Shown here: in pieces, positions 55,764 through 64,000 of the stretch
Numbering within the stretch: position 1 is the stretch's first letter
How the letters are laid out: each line of letters opens with the position of its first letter
Source of the DNA: Leuconostoc rapi
GTDB taxonomy: Bacteria; Bacillota; Bacilli; Lactobacillales; Lactobacillaceae
Direction of reading: 5' to 3'
Length of the DNA stretch: 64,000 nt
NCBI RefSeq assembly: GCF_016908715.1
Contig: NZ_JAFBEK010000003.1
Location: 1 to 64,000 of the forward strand
Position numbers and translations under genes: made by a program
The notes under the pieces: model-generated
Told to the model about the DNA's origin: nothing
What the model saw: only the letters and a program-made list of their open reading frames with translations
Databases searched by the model: none

Positions 55764-56849
55764 ATGACTGATTTTTTAATTGCTAATGATACACGTAAAA
55801 TTTTACATGTGGATCTTGATGCATTTTATGCCCAAGTTGAAATGCGTGATAATCCTGAATTACGAACCAAGGCGCTGATTATTTCACGTAATCCAGAAGA
55901 GACGGGCGGGCATGGTGTCGTGACGACAGCTAATTATATTGCCAGAAAGCTCGGTGTTCACTCCGCAATGCGTGCAGCTGAGGCCAAACGCTTGGCACCT
56001 AATGGCATTTTTTTGACGCCTAATTTTAATAAATATAAACTTGTTTCCAAACAAATTCATGAGATTTTTCATACTTTTACAGATAAGGTCGAACCTATAG
56101 CATTTGATGAGGCATATCTTGACATAACGGACTTAAGCCAGCCAAGTACGCAAATAGCTGCAGAAATCCGGCATGACATATTAAAAGCGACACGATTAAC
56201 AAGTTCTATTGGTGTATCCCATAATAAATTGTTGGCAAAATTAGGTTCCGAATTTAATAAGCCAAATGGTGTCACAGTGATCACACCAGAAAATATGTTG
56301 TTATTTCTTGACGAATTAAGTATTGGTGAATTTCGAGGCGTTGGTCAAAAAACACGTGAAAAATTTGAAAACATACATATTGAAAACGGCGCGCAATTAC
56401 GAGTTATGTCTTATGAAGAACTACGCGCATTATTTGGTAAAATGGGCGAGAACCTTTATTGGCAGGCACGTGGCGTTCATTTTGGCGAGGTAAAATGGCA
56501 ACGTCAGCAGCAGTCGATTGGTAAAGAAGAAACATTTGACCAGATGTTACATCGAGAACTTGATATACAAGAAGAATTTAAAAAACTAGCTGCCAGCATG
56601 ATTAAAGCCATGCGCACACGTCATCTTGTGGGTCGAACACTTAATATTAAAATACGTGATGCTGATTTTGTGACAACGACACGAGCGACAACGCATGAAA
56701 AACCTTGGCCGCTCTCAGAAGAAGCATTTGTCCAAAATGCACAAGTAATATTTGATGAACTGGTGGAAGCGCCGTTTTCCATTCGTTTATTAGGCATGTC
56801 CATGAGTAATTTACAATCAAGTGCATTTGAGGAAATGACGTTGTTTTAA
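55764..56849 (+). CDS. dinB: DNA polymerase IV (Y family)
   Basis: An error-prone translesion polymerase. The 361-residue protein has palm motifs HVDLDAFYAQVEMRDNPEL and the catalytic SxDEAYLD-type FDEAYLDITD, then the little-finger domain. It has an SOS box upstream and a probably leaderless mRNA. The N-terminus MTDFLIANDTRKILHVDLD is a few residues longer than in some homologues. Confidence 0.95.
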   Translation: MTDFLIANDTRKILHVDLDAFYAQVEMRDNPELRTKALIISRNPEETGGHGVVTTANYIARKLGVHSAMRAAEAKRLAPNGIFLTPNFNKYKLVSKQIHEIFHTFTDKVEPIAFDEAYLDITDLSQPSTQIAAEIRHDILKATRLTSSIGVSHNKLLAKLGSEFNKPNGVTVITPENMLLFLDELSIGEFRGVGQKTREKFENIHIENGAQLRVMSYEELRALFGKMGENLYWQARGVHFGEVKWQRQQQSIGKEETFDQMLHRELDIQEEFKKLAASMIKAMRTRHLVGRTLNIKIRDADFVTTTRATTHEKPWPLSEEAFVQNAQVIFDELVEAPFSIRLLGMSMSNLQSSAFEEMTLF

Positions 56850-56916
56850 ACGTGATATACTAGATAAAGGCATACGACGTCCACGTGCCGAGACACAAAA
56901 TGAGAAAGACAAAATT

Positions 56917-57909
56917 ATGGCAACAATTGAAGTGCAATTATTTGAACAAATTAAACGATACGAGACCATTATTATTCATCGTCATCAACGACCTGACCCA
57001 GATGCATTTGGGTCACAACTAGGGTTAAAGGCTATATTAAAGGCAAGCTTTCCAGAAAAACATATTTATGCCGTTGGTAAAGCAGTTCCTGGATTAGCAT
57101 GGATGAGCGAAGATAGCTCGTTTATGGATGACATTCCTGACAAAACATATCGTAATGCCTTAGTTATTATGGTAGATACGGCAAATGCGCCACGTATTGA
57201 TGACCAACGTTGGTCGAATGGATTGGAAACAATTAAGATTGATCATCACCCTAATGATGAACCTTATGGTGATTGGCAGTGGGTTAAGGAAGGTCACTCT
57301 GCAACAAGTACCATGATTTTTGAGTTTTATGAAGCGCTCAAGGACCAAGGGCTTGTTATGACAGACCAGGCGGCACGTTTACTATATATTGGTATTGTTG
57401 GCGACACTGGTCGGTTTATGTATAGTATGGATCAGGAAACTTTTCGCGTTGTTTCGGAACTGTTTGGGTACCATTTTGATTATGAAGCTGTTCACCATAG
57501 CATGGAAACAATTTCTGAGAGTGCTGCCAAATTATCCGGCTATGTTTTACAAAATCTAACTATTTTGCCTTCTGGCTTTGCTTATCTGATATTAACCAAA
57601 GCTTTAGTTCAACAATTTGATTTGCGCGAATCAGGAACGGCGTTTGTCGTACCTTTACCGGCTAAAATTGATAAAGTCAAAGCTTGGGCCATTTTTGAAG
57701 AACAAGACGAAGGGAATTACCGTGTTCGGTTGCGTTCACGGACGATTATTATTAATAAAATTGCGAATCAATTTGAAGGTGGCGGGCATCCAATGGCTTC
57801 TGGCGCTTGGGCACAAACCTCACAGGATGTTGACCGTTTAATCAAAACAGTTGACGAAGCATTGATGACGCAATACGGTAGCGAAGAAACCAGCTCAACA
57901 AATAATTGA
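56917..57909 (+). CDS. nrnA: DHH-family nanoRNase/pAp phosphatase NrnA-like
   Basis: Degrades 2-5 nt RNAs and dephosphorylates pAp. It has 330 residues; the DHH part has HRHQRPDPDAFGSQ, VDTANAPRID and DHHPND, and the DHHA1 part has GGGHPMASGA. An extended -10-like TGATATACT precedes it near 56855. It lies 24 bp upstream of an RNA helicase, a common RNA-turnover pairing. Confidence 0.93.
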   Translation: MATIEVQLFEQIKRYETIIIHRHQRPDPDAFGSQLGLKAILKASFPEKHIYAVGKAVPGLAWMSEDSSFMDDIPDKTYRNALVIMVDTANAPRIDDQRWSNGLETIKIDHHPNDEPYGDWQWVKEGHSATSTMIFEFYEALKDQGLVMTDQAARLLYIGIVGDTGRFMYSMDQETFRVVSELFGYHFDYEAVHHSMETISESAAKLSGYVLQNLTILPSGFAYLILTKALVQQFDLRESGTAFVVPLPAKIDKVKAWAIFEEQDEGNYRVRLRSRTIIINKIANQFEGGGHPMASGAWAQTSQDVDRLIKTVDEALMTQYGSEETSSTNN

Positions 57910-57933
57910 GCTTATTGAAAGTAGAGAGAATTG

Positions 57934-59301
57934 ATGGCAGAAACTGCAAACCAATTTGGGCAATTTAATTTAAACCCTGAAATTATTACCGCTTTGACGG
58001 CGATTGGCTTCACAGAACCAACGCCTGTTCAAGCAAAACTAATTCCTAGTATCCTGAAAGGCAATGACGTTGTCGGACAGTCACAAACTGGATCTGGAAA
58101 AACACATACTTTTTTGATTCCAATATTTAATCAATTAGAACAAAATAAGCAATATGTCCAAGCTGTTATAACAACACCATCTCGTGAATTAGCGGCACAA
58201 ATTACAAAAGCAGCAAGAGATTTTTCAGAACATTGGCATCAAGATGCTACTATTTCTGAATTTGTAGGTGGAACTGATAAATTACGTCAAATTAAGCAGC
58301 TTGAAAAAAACCAACCACAAATTGTGATTGGCACACCAGGCCGTATTAAAGATTTAGTCGCCTCAGGCGCGCTAAAATTACACGCTGTAAAGACGTTTGT
58401 TGTTGACGAAGCTGACATGACACTGGATATGGGATTCTTGAGCGAAGTTGATTTTATTGCTGGCGTAATGCCAGCAAATTTGCAAACTTTGGTCTTCAGT
58501 GCCACAATGCCTGAAAAATTGAAGCCGTTTTTAAAGAAATACTTAGATAATCCACAATTTGAAGCGATTCCTGTATCAACAGTTATTGCGGATACCATTG
58601 ATAATTGGTTGCTGGCAACGAAATCAAAAGATAAAAATGATGTTATTTATCAAGTATTGACAATAGGCAATCCGTACTTGGCCTTGGTTTTTGCTAATAC
58701 AAAAGATAGAGCAAAAGAAATTGTTTCTAATCTGCGCGGTCGTGGTTTAAAAGTTGCAGAAATTCATGGTGATATTGAGCCACGAGAACGTCGCCGTGTG
58801 ATGAAATCGATTCAAAATTTGGAATATCAATATGTCGTAGCGACTGATTTAGCAGCTCGAGGTATTGATATTACTGGCGTATCACATGTGATTAATGATG
58901 ATATTCCAGAGGAATTAGAATTCTTTGTGCATCGTGTTGGTCGAACAGGGCGTAATGGGTTACCTGGTCTGGCAATTACATTGTATGGCCCAGATGAAGA
59001 AAATGAAGTTGAAGAATTAGAGGCTTTGGGTATTAATTTCAAGGCTAAGCAGATTAAAGATAATGAAATAGTAGATATTAAGGATCGCCGTGCCCGTAAA
59101 CAACGTGTAGCGACGACTCGAAAGCTTGATCCAACAATGGTAGGTATGGTTAAAAAGAAGAAGAAAATCGTTAAGCCTGGCTATAAACGCCGTATCAAAA
59201 AGGCACTTCAGCGTAAGGATCAAATGGATCGCCGTATTTCAAAGCGAGAAGACATGCGTGCGATACGCAAAGAAAATAAAAAACGTGGCGATAATCAATA
59301 A
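57934..59301 (+). CDS. cshB: DEAD-box RNA helicase, CshB-like
   Basis: An ATP-dependent RNA unwinding enzyme. It has 455 residues: Q motif, Walker A QTGSGKT, VDEADMTLD, SAT motif FSATMP, motif VI HRVGRTGRNG, and a basic tail (KKKKKIVKPGYKRRIKKAL). ATG 57934 follows AGAGAG; TTG 57931 is an alternative. The name CshB is by resemblance. Confidence 0.9.
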   Translation: MAETANQFGQFNLNPEIITALTAIGFTEPTPVQAKLIPSILKGNDVVGQSQTGSGKTHTFLIPIFNQLEQNKQYVQAVITTPSRELAAQITKAARDFSEHWHQDATISEFVGGTDKLRQIKQLEKNQPQIVIGTPGRIKDLVASGALKLHAVKTFVVDEADMTLDMGFLSEVDFIAGVMPANLQTLVFSATMPEKLKPFLKKYLDNPQFEAIPVSTVIADTIDNWLLATKSKDKNDVIYQVLTIGNPYLALVFANTKDRAKEIVSNLRGRGLKVAEIHGDIEPRERRRVMKSIQNLEYQYVVATDLAARGIDITGVSHVINDDIPEELEFFVHRVGRTGRNGLPGLAITLYGPDEENEVEELEALGINFKAKQIKDNEIVDIKDRRARKQRVATTRKLDPTMVGMVKKKKKIVKPGYKRRIKKALQRKDQMDRRISKREDMRAIRKENKKRGDNQ

Positions 59302-59346
59302 AAAACCGCGTGGGTCACTAAATGGTGACCCACGCGGTTTTTTTAA
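59301..59346. terminator. Bidirectional terminator
   Basis: AAACCGCGTGGGTCAC, loop TAAAT region, then the perfect complement, with A-run on one side and T-run on the other. It serves the helicase (plus) and the hydrolase (minus). Confidence 0.95.
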
Positions 59347-60170
59347 CGCCTTCCTGATTGTGATAAAGGCCTAATGACGTTTGTTTGAATGAGTTTGACA
59401 ACTTCAGGGTTATCTGGCAAATTTGAATGTTGTGCATTATCACCAGAGACGGTAATTTGAGTATAATCTTTGATCTTTTTCTGATAAATGTAGCGTCCTG
59501 CAATGACACTTTGGATAGGAACAATACCATCATCAGAGTAATCTTCAGTTCCTGCAATGGAGTACATTGATAAATTGGTTGGTAACTTCTTATTGTTTTG
59601 GATGAAATCTTTTAACATCTCGGTGCGCCGTTGTAAAGAAGACTCAGAAAAATTAAAAGGTGTGCCTAATGTCATGAGTGTTGGGACCGTGAAGGTATCA
59701 CTGTCATAGTAATTTTCAAAATAATCTGTCCAAACTAGACCACCATTTGAGTGGCCGATAGCGGCAAATGTTCGAAAATGATAACGCTCTTGTAGAGAAT
59801 ACAACGCACTAGTTAGCCATTGGGTTTGCTTTTTGATATTGTTATAACCGTCTTCATTATTCTGAAAACCAATAACAATGAACGGTTGTCGATCGTTAGC
59901 ATTGATATTGCCGCTGTAAACTAACTTACCATCAGTGTTGACTTGAACCTTTAAAATACTATGTGTTGGGCCGTTCGTGTTAATAGTTGAGAGTAGATTA
60001 TCGAATCGATTGATTGTTGCACTAGAACCAGGAATGAAAATGACCGGTGTCATACGAGAATTTTGAATTTTAGCTTGATTCGTGCTTGTTTGTGCAACCC
60101 AATGTTGACTGTAAATACCCAGTAGTATAATTAATATGAAACTCAAACCTAAAATGATTTTATTTTTCAT
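59343..60170 (-). CDS. Membrane-anchored alpha/beta hydrolase (DUF915)
   Basis: A 275-residue protein with an N-terminal membrane helix (IILGLSFILIILLGIYS) and an extracellular alpha/beta-hydrolase domain. Oxyanion region VIFIPGSSATI, nucleophile Ser141 in GHSNGG, acid Asp in the GTEDYSDDGIVP region and a C-terminal His (NAQHSNLP). DUF915 proteins are lipase/esterase-like with unknown substrate. It overlaps the upstream EIIC-like gene by 11 bp, so the two form an operon. Confidence 0.85.
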   Translation of the reverse strand: MKNKIILGLSFILIILLGIYSQHWVAQTSTNQAKIQNSRMTPVIFIPGSSATINRFDNLLSTINTNGPTHSILKVQVNTDGKLVYSGNINANDRQPFIVIGFQNNEDGYNNIKKQTQWLTSALYSLQERYHFRTFAAIGHSNGGLVWTDYFENYYDSDTFTVPTLMTLGTPFNFSESSLQRRTEMLKDFIQNNKKLPTNLSMYSIAGTEDYSDDGIVPIQSVIAGRYIYQKKIKDYTQITVSGDNAQHSNLPDNPEVVKLIQTNVIRPLSQSGRR

Positions 60171-61377
60171 GAGAAACCTCTAGCATAAGACGTGATAAAA
60201 ATGGCCGATAAATAAGTAAAGAGATACAGAAAATAAGAATTGTGACGATGGTTGATTGGATTGGGGTGGGACTGGCAAGTGTTGGTAGCAGTATGTTAGG
60301 TAAATTGCTTGGCGTGATATAAACGCTAGGGTGTATGAAATGGCATGCAATAGCCGTGTAACTAATAAGCATGCTGATGATGTTAGTCATGAGCATTGGG
60401 ACCAGTATGAGAGGCCTCATAAATAAAGGCAAACCTGAGAATAGTAAGAAATTATTATCAAACAAGCTTGGGAGCCAAGCCAATAGGCCCAAACGTCGAA
60501 TGCTTTTTGATGTTACAAAAAGTAATAAAACATTCAGTGCTAAGGTATTTCCAATTCCGCCAAATAGTGTAAACGAGCCATAAACACTATATAGGTTTTC
60601 TGGGAAAGGTAATGTTGTTAACCCATGGGTAAGCATCGTATCGAGATTTGCAATAACGGTATTAAGCGTTGTTTGGTTATTCGTAAACTCAAGCGGTAGT
60701 GGTAACCCCATGATAAATAAAATCGGAGAAAAAATAGCCACAAGTAGTAAACCGAAGAAAGTTGTAAAAAAGGATTGAGATAAAATAGTTGATGAAATTG
60801 ATTGTAAACGTGGTAACTGGAGCACAATATGAAGTAATTTACCAAATGTGATGATTGTGGTAAGTGACCAAAATAAATAACTTAAGGCATAGGGGGACCG
60901 TGTTGCACGGTTACGGTTATAATACCAATAATAAGTTTGGCAGGTTAAAAGTGCGATCAGCGTAATTAGTAGGTAGGGGACAGCATTATAAGCAATTAAT
61001 TGATTTTTATTAAATAGTAATAGATACGTTACAATTAAATTAGTTAAAACTGGGAGTGTCGTGTTTTGAATGCTTTTTTCTTTGAGATATTGGTGTGTTA
61101 ATCCTGCAATAAAAATGAGAATAACAGACGCATCAAGTACTGATAGGATATGTCTTGAGATATCGACAACGCTATCTGGAAATGTTGGATATTGATCAAA
61201 AAGATTTGTTAATAAGGCATCTGGAGAGATAGCTAGCTTCATGACTAATCGGCAATAAATATCAATGGCCAAAATTGGTACGGATTGTTGTATTGCAATG
61301 ATAACTGCTTGCATAGTGGGTTTACGATATAAAACTTCATCCCAGCGTTGAGTGGTATTGATTAAGTGTGTGAACAT
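60160..61377 (-). CDS. Degenerate PTS EIIC-like membrane protein
   Basis: A 405-residue membrane protein with about ten helices. Its C-terminal half follows the fold and some sequence of the cellobiose EIIC at 8.7 kb: GGIGNTLALNVLLLF matches GGSGATLGLCIFIAL, SGLPLFMRPLILVPML matches FGLPIVYNPYLAIPFF, and both end YxPF. The substrate His is replaced by Pro226 (GLPLP for GIHGA) and the Glu of NINEP by Phe310. No EIIA or EIIB is near, so sugar phosphotransfer is unlikely. Function unknown. Confidence 0.75.
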   Translation of the reverse strand: MFTHLINTTQRWDEVLYRKPTMQAVIIAIQQSVPILAIDIYCRLVMKLAISPDALLTNLFDQYPTFPDSVVDISRHILSVLDASVILIFIAGLTHQYLKEKSIQNTTLPVLTNLIVTYLLLFNKNQLIAYNAVPYLLITLIALLTCQTYYWYYNRNRATRSPYALSYLFWSLTTIITFGKLLHIVLQLPRLQSISSTILSQSFFTTFFGLLLVAIFSPILFIMGLPLPLEFTNNQTTLNTVIANLDTMLTHGLTTLPFPENLYSVYGSFTLFGGIGNTLALNVLLLFVTSKSIRRLGLLAWLPSLFDNNFLLFSGLPLFMRPLILVPMLMTNIISMLISYTAIACHFIHPSVYITPSNLPNILLPTLASPTPIQSTIVTILIFCISLLIYRPFLSRLMLEVSHEK

Positions 61378-61438
61378 AGCGGCTCCATAAGTTTGTGTTT
61401 TTTATAAGTTAATAATATGTTACAATATAAAACATGTG

Positions 61439-61482
61439 TGATATAATAAATACAATTATTCTCGATATTAGTATGATATAAT
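61439..61482 (+). promoter_or_regulatory. Tandem extended -10 promoters of the dlt operon
   Basis: TGATATAAT occurs at 61439-61447 and again at 61474-61482, both 5' of dltX. The 151-bp intergenic region is very AT-rich; neither copy has a good -35. Confidence 0.55.
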
Positions 61483-61528
61483 TACTATTTTGATTATACA
61501 TGAAATCATAGATATGGGGGGACATGAA

Positions 61529-61669
61529 GTGATTAAGCAATTTTTTCAGCGGCCGATAATCAATTTTATTAGTCGGACGCTATTTTATTTTGTTATCTTG
61601 CTAGCGCTCGTTTATCTTTACAGCTATTCAGGTGTGGGCGAAGGGCACTTTATTTATAATGAATTTTAA
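61529..61669 (+). CDS. dltX: DltX, D-alanylation accessory membrane peptide
   Basis: A 46-residue protein starting at GTG 61529, fixed by TGGGGGGA 7 bp upstream. It has one membrane helix (about 17-33, TLFYFVILLALVYLYSY) and the conserved DltX C-terminus ending GHFIYNEF. DltX works with DltB/DltD in moving D-alanine to teichoic acids. It lies 15 bp upstream of dltA. Confidence 0.92.
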   Translation: MIKQFFQRPIINFISRTLFYFVILLALVYLYSYSGVGEGHFIYNEF

Positions 61670-61684
61670 CTTAGGGACATTAAC

Positions 61685-63217
61685 ATGACTATTGAAAATA
61701 TCATAGAAGCAATCGATACCATTGGCCAAGAACAAGGCGACACAGTTGCTTATGATGAATTGGGAAGAACACAAACTTACGCACAACTGAAAACGGCATC
61801 TGATCGTTTAGCTGCTTTTATATCACGAACACAAGTTGCTGATGAAACACCAATCATGATTTATGGTGGGCAACAATTTGAAATGATTGCTAGCTTCTTA
61901 GGTAGTACTAAGTCGGGACACGCCTATATACCAGTTGATGTTAATTCAGCATCTGAGCGCTTGACTGACATTATTGAAATTGGTAAACCGGTTTTGGTAA
62001 TTGCCGTAGATGATTTGCCAATTGAAATTACGCAAGTGCCAGTCATTGATCGGACACAACTTGATGGCATTTTTAACACACCATCTGATTTTGATATGAC
62101 AAAGCCAGTTCGTGGGGATGATAATTTCTACATTATCTTTACATCAGGGACAACAGGTAAGCCAAAGGGTGTGCAAATTTCGCACAATAATCTTTTGAGT
62201 TTTGCTAATTGGATGTTGGGCGAAGACTTTGGGTGGGGATTAGGCAACAATGTGTTGTCACAACCACCTTATTCGTTTGACTTATCAGTGATGGATTGGG
62301 TACCAACATTATTATCACAAGGGACATTAAAGGCCTTACCAAAAGCAGCTGCTGATGATTTTAAAACGTTATTTAAAACATTACCTGGCTTACACTTGAA
62401 TAAGTGGGTATCGACACCGTCTTTTGCTGATATGGCGCTACTTGACCCAGAATTTACGCAAGAAAATCATCCTGCTTTGAATGCTTTTTTCTTTTGTGGC
62501 GAAGTTTTGACGACCACAACAGCGCGAAAACTGATTGACCGTTTCCCAGAAGCAAAAGTTTATAATACTTATGGACCAACAGAGGCAACTGTTGCAGTGA
62601 CAGGGTTACCTATTACGAAAGAAATTATTGCAAATAATGATAAAATGCCTATTGGTTTTGTGAAATCAGATACAGAAATTATCATTCAAGATGCTGATGG
62701 TGTTGTCGTAGTTGATGGTCAGCCGGGTGAAATTGTGATTGCTGGTCCATCTGTATCCAAAGGTTATTTAAACAATCCTGAGAAAACAGCAGCGGCTTTT
62801 ACAACAGTTAACGGACAAAATGCCTATAAAACTGGCGATTTAGCTTTACGTGATGCTGACGGTTTATTGCACTATAAAGGACGCAGCGATTTTCAGATCA
62901 AATTACACGGATTCCGTATCGAATTAGAAGAGGTTGCCCAACAATTGCAACAAAGTCAATGGGTTGACCAAGCAGTTGCTGTACCAAGGTATGATGCTGA
63001 TGGTAAGGTAAAACAACTAATAGCTATTTTGGTAGCCAAAAGGAATCATTTTGAAAAACCAATATTATTGACAAATGCAATCAAAACAGATCTTCAAAAT
63101 ATTATGATGCCTTATATGATACCAAGTAGGTTTATGTACAGAGATGTGTTGCCACTGACCGCTAATGGTAAGATTGATCTGAAAGGATTGATTTCTGAGG
63201 TAAATGGGCATGCTTAA
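61685..63217 (+). CDS. dltA: D-alanine--D-alanyl carrier protein ligase DltA
   Basis: Adenylates D-alanine and loads it on the carrier protein DltC for teichoic-acid D-alanylation. The 510-residue ANL enzyme has P-loop FTSGTTGKPKGVQ, A5-like YNTYGPTEATVAVTG, A7 YKTGDLA, A8 GRSDFQIKLHGFRIE and C-terminal catalytic Lys in TANGKIDLK. Its last bases overlap dltB. Confidence 0.97.
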   Translation: MTIENIIEAIDTIGQEQGDTVAYDELGRTQTYAQLKTASDRLAAFISRTQVADETPIMIYGGQQFEMIASFLGSTKSGHAYIPVDVNSASERLTDIIEIGKPVLVIAVDDLPIEITQVPVIDRTQLDGIFNTPSDFDMTKPVRGDDNFYIIFTSGTTGKPKGVQISHNNLLSFANWMLGEDFGWGLGNNVLSQPPYSFDLSVMDWVPTLLSQGTLKALPKAAADDFKTLFKTLPGLHLNKWVSTPSFADMALLDPEFTQENHPALNAFFFCGEVLTTTTARKLIDRFPEAKVYNTYGPTEATVAVTGLPITKEIIANNDKMPIGFVKSDTEIIIQDADGVVVVDGQPGEIVIAGPSVSKGYLNNPEKTAAAFTTVNGQNAYKTGDLALRDADGLLHYKGRSDFQIKLHGFRIELEEVAQQLQQSQWVDQAVAVPRYDADGKVKQLIAILVAKRNHFEKPILLTNAIKTDLQNIMMPYMIPSRFMYRDVLPLTANGKIDLKGLISEVNGHA

Positions 63218-64000
63218 TTTACAACCTTACGCGGATCCAAAGTACTTTGTGATTTTGCTACTAGCCTTGTTACCAGTTGCTATTGGGTTATATTTTGGGA
63301 AACGATTAAATTGGTATGAAGTTGTTGTGTCATTAGTGTTTATCTTTCTGATGTTTGATGGTAAAAAGTATCATGAAGGGGTTGCGCTTGTTGGTTATAT
63401 GATTTGGCAATGGTTGCTTGTCTGGGCTTACACGCTTTATCGAAAAAAGGCAAACGGGACAGTTGTTTTTTACATTGCGACTTTTTTATCAATTTTACCT
63501 TTGATATTAGTTAAAGTGGCGCCGGCAGCAAATTGGACGCATGTGACCTCGTTACTAGGATTTCTGGGTATCTCTTACCTGACATTCCGTTCGGTGGCAA
63601 TGATACTGGAAACGCGTGATGGCTCAATTAAAGAATTTAACCCTTGGCTATTCTTGCGTTTCATGTTGTTTATGCCTACAATATCATCAGGACCAATTGA
63701 TCGTTATCGGCGTTTTGTTAAAGATATAACAACGGTGCCAGATCGTCAAAAATATACTGAGATGCTAGAAAAAGCAGTATGGTATTTCTTTCTTGGATTC
63801 TTATACAAGTTTGTTATATCATACATCCTAGGAACAGTTATTTTACCCCAGGTAGAAAACTTAGCTATGTTGTCAGCCAGCGTTCATCATGGTTGGACTT
63901 GGTGGCTTGTGCCGGTCATGTATACTTATGGGTTTGATTTGTTCTTTGATTTTGCTGGCTATTCATTATTTGCTGTCGCAACAAGTTATGTGATGGGCGT
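63210..64000 (+). CDS. dltB: D-alanyl transfer protein DltB (MBOAT, 3' end outside window)
   Basis: The membrane-bound O-acyltransferase that carries D-alanine across the membrane. The first 263 residues are visible, starting MLNLQPYADPKYF with GAGG 9 bp upstream and an 8-bp overlap with dltA. Several membrane helices and the MBOAT segment MFMPTISSGPIDRYRRF (as LFMPTISSGPIDRYRRF) are seen. The catalytic His lies beyond the window. Confidence 0.95.
   Translation, partial: MLNLQPYADPKYFVILLLALLPVAIGLYFGKRLNWYEVVVSLVFIFLMFDGKKYHEGVALVGYMIWQWLLVWAYTLYRKKANGTVVFYIATFLSILPLILVKVAPAANWTHVTSLLGFLGISYLTFRSVAMILETRDGSIKEFNPWLFLRFMLFMPTISSGPIDRYRRFVKDITTVPDRQKYTEMLEKAVWYFFLGFLYKFVISYILGTVILPQVENLAMLSASVHHGWTWWLVPVMYTYGFDLFFDFAGYSLFAVATSYVMG

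Overview
The window is a gene-dense, AT-rich, low-GC Gram-positive chromosome segment. The gene content and order point to a heterofermentative lactic acid bacterium of the Leuconostoc group: a sucrose phosphorylase very like that of Leuconostoc mesenteroides, cellobiose-type PTS genes, T-box leaders, a CIRCE element, cre sites, LexA boxes and a dlt operon. The genus is an inference from protein resemblance; the species cannot be read. No insertion sequence, prophage, CRISPR array, tRNA or rRNA was seen.

Layout. 1-3.1 kb: SRP genes ftsY (5' end cut off, with a long hexanucleotide repeat), ylxM and ffh, plus an overlooked 59-residue membrane protein. 3.1-10.1 kb: a HAD phosphatase, then a cellobiose/beta-glucoside operon behind a cre site (6-phospho-beta-glucosidase, EIIB, LicR-type regulator, EIIA, an unrecognised membrane protein, EIIC). 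10.1-18.8 kb: hisK, a histidine T-box and a complete histidine operon (hisZG fusion, D, B, H, A, F, I, E, C). 19-24.8 kb: purA behind a structured leader, a permuted NlpC/P60-like protein on a probably leaderless mRNA, a DUF2075 ATPase, and clpL divergent from a 57-residue protein with a perfect CIRCE between them. 24.8-27.3 kb: mreBCD. 27.3-29.9 kb: an amino-acid ABC transporter behind a tandem T-box whose specifier is again His CAC. 30-36.8 kb: cls, two M16-like peptidases, a RodZ-like protein, pgsA and LexA-controlled recA. 36.9-45.5 kb: a phosphate regulon (phoP, pstS1, phoR, pstS2, pstC, pstA, pstB1, pstB2, phoU) with Pho-box repeats. 45.6-50 kb: yvlD-like gene, hprK, gpsA, galU, trxB. 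50-55.4 kb: a cre-controlled MFS transporter, sucrose phosphorylase, phosphoglucomutase and rplS. 55.5-55.7 kb: a gene-free stretch that looks like an undescribed small RNA with C-rich hairpin loops. 55.7-59.3 kb: LexA-controlled leaderless dinB, nrnA and a DEAD-box helicase. 59.3-61.4 kb (minus): an alpha/beta hydrolase and a degenerate EIIC-like membrane protein. 61.4 kb to the end: dltX, dltA and the start of dltB.

Together the genes describe a sugar-fermenting cell: carbon catabolite control (HprK, cre sites) governs beta-glucoside and probably sucrose use; sucrose phosphorylase, Pgm and GalU join sucrose to glycolysis and UDP-glucose; histidine supply is controlled at both synthesis and uptake by matching T-boxes. 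The items most worth a second look are the C-rich-loop RNA candidate (55.5-55.7 kb), the CIRCE-linked 57-residue protein, the tandem T-box with a shortened second unit, the EIIC homologue lacking both key residues, and solute-binding proteins that all lack a lipobox cysteine in a region where lgt is also missing from its usual place.
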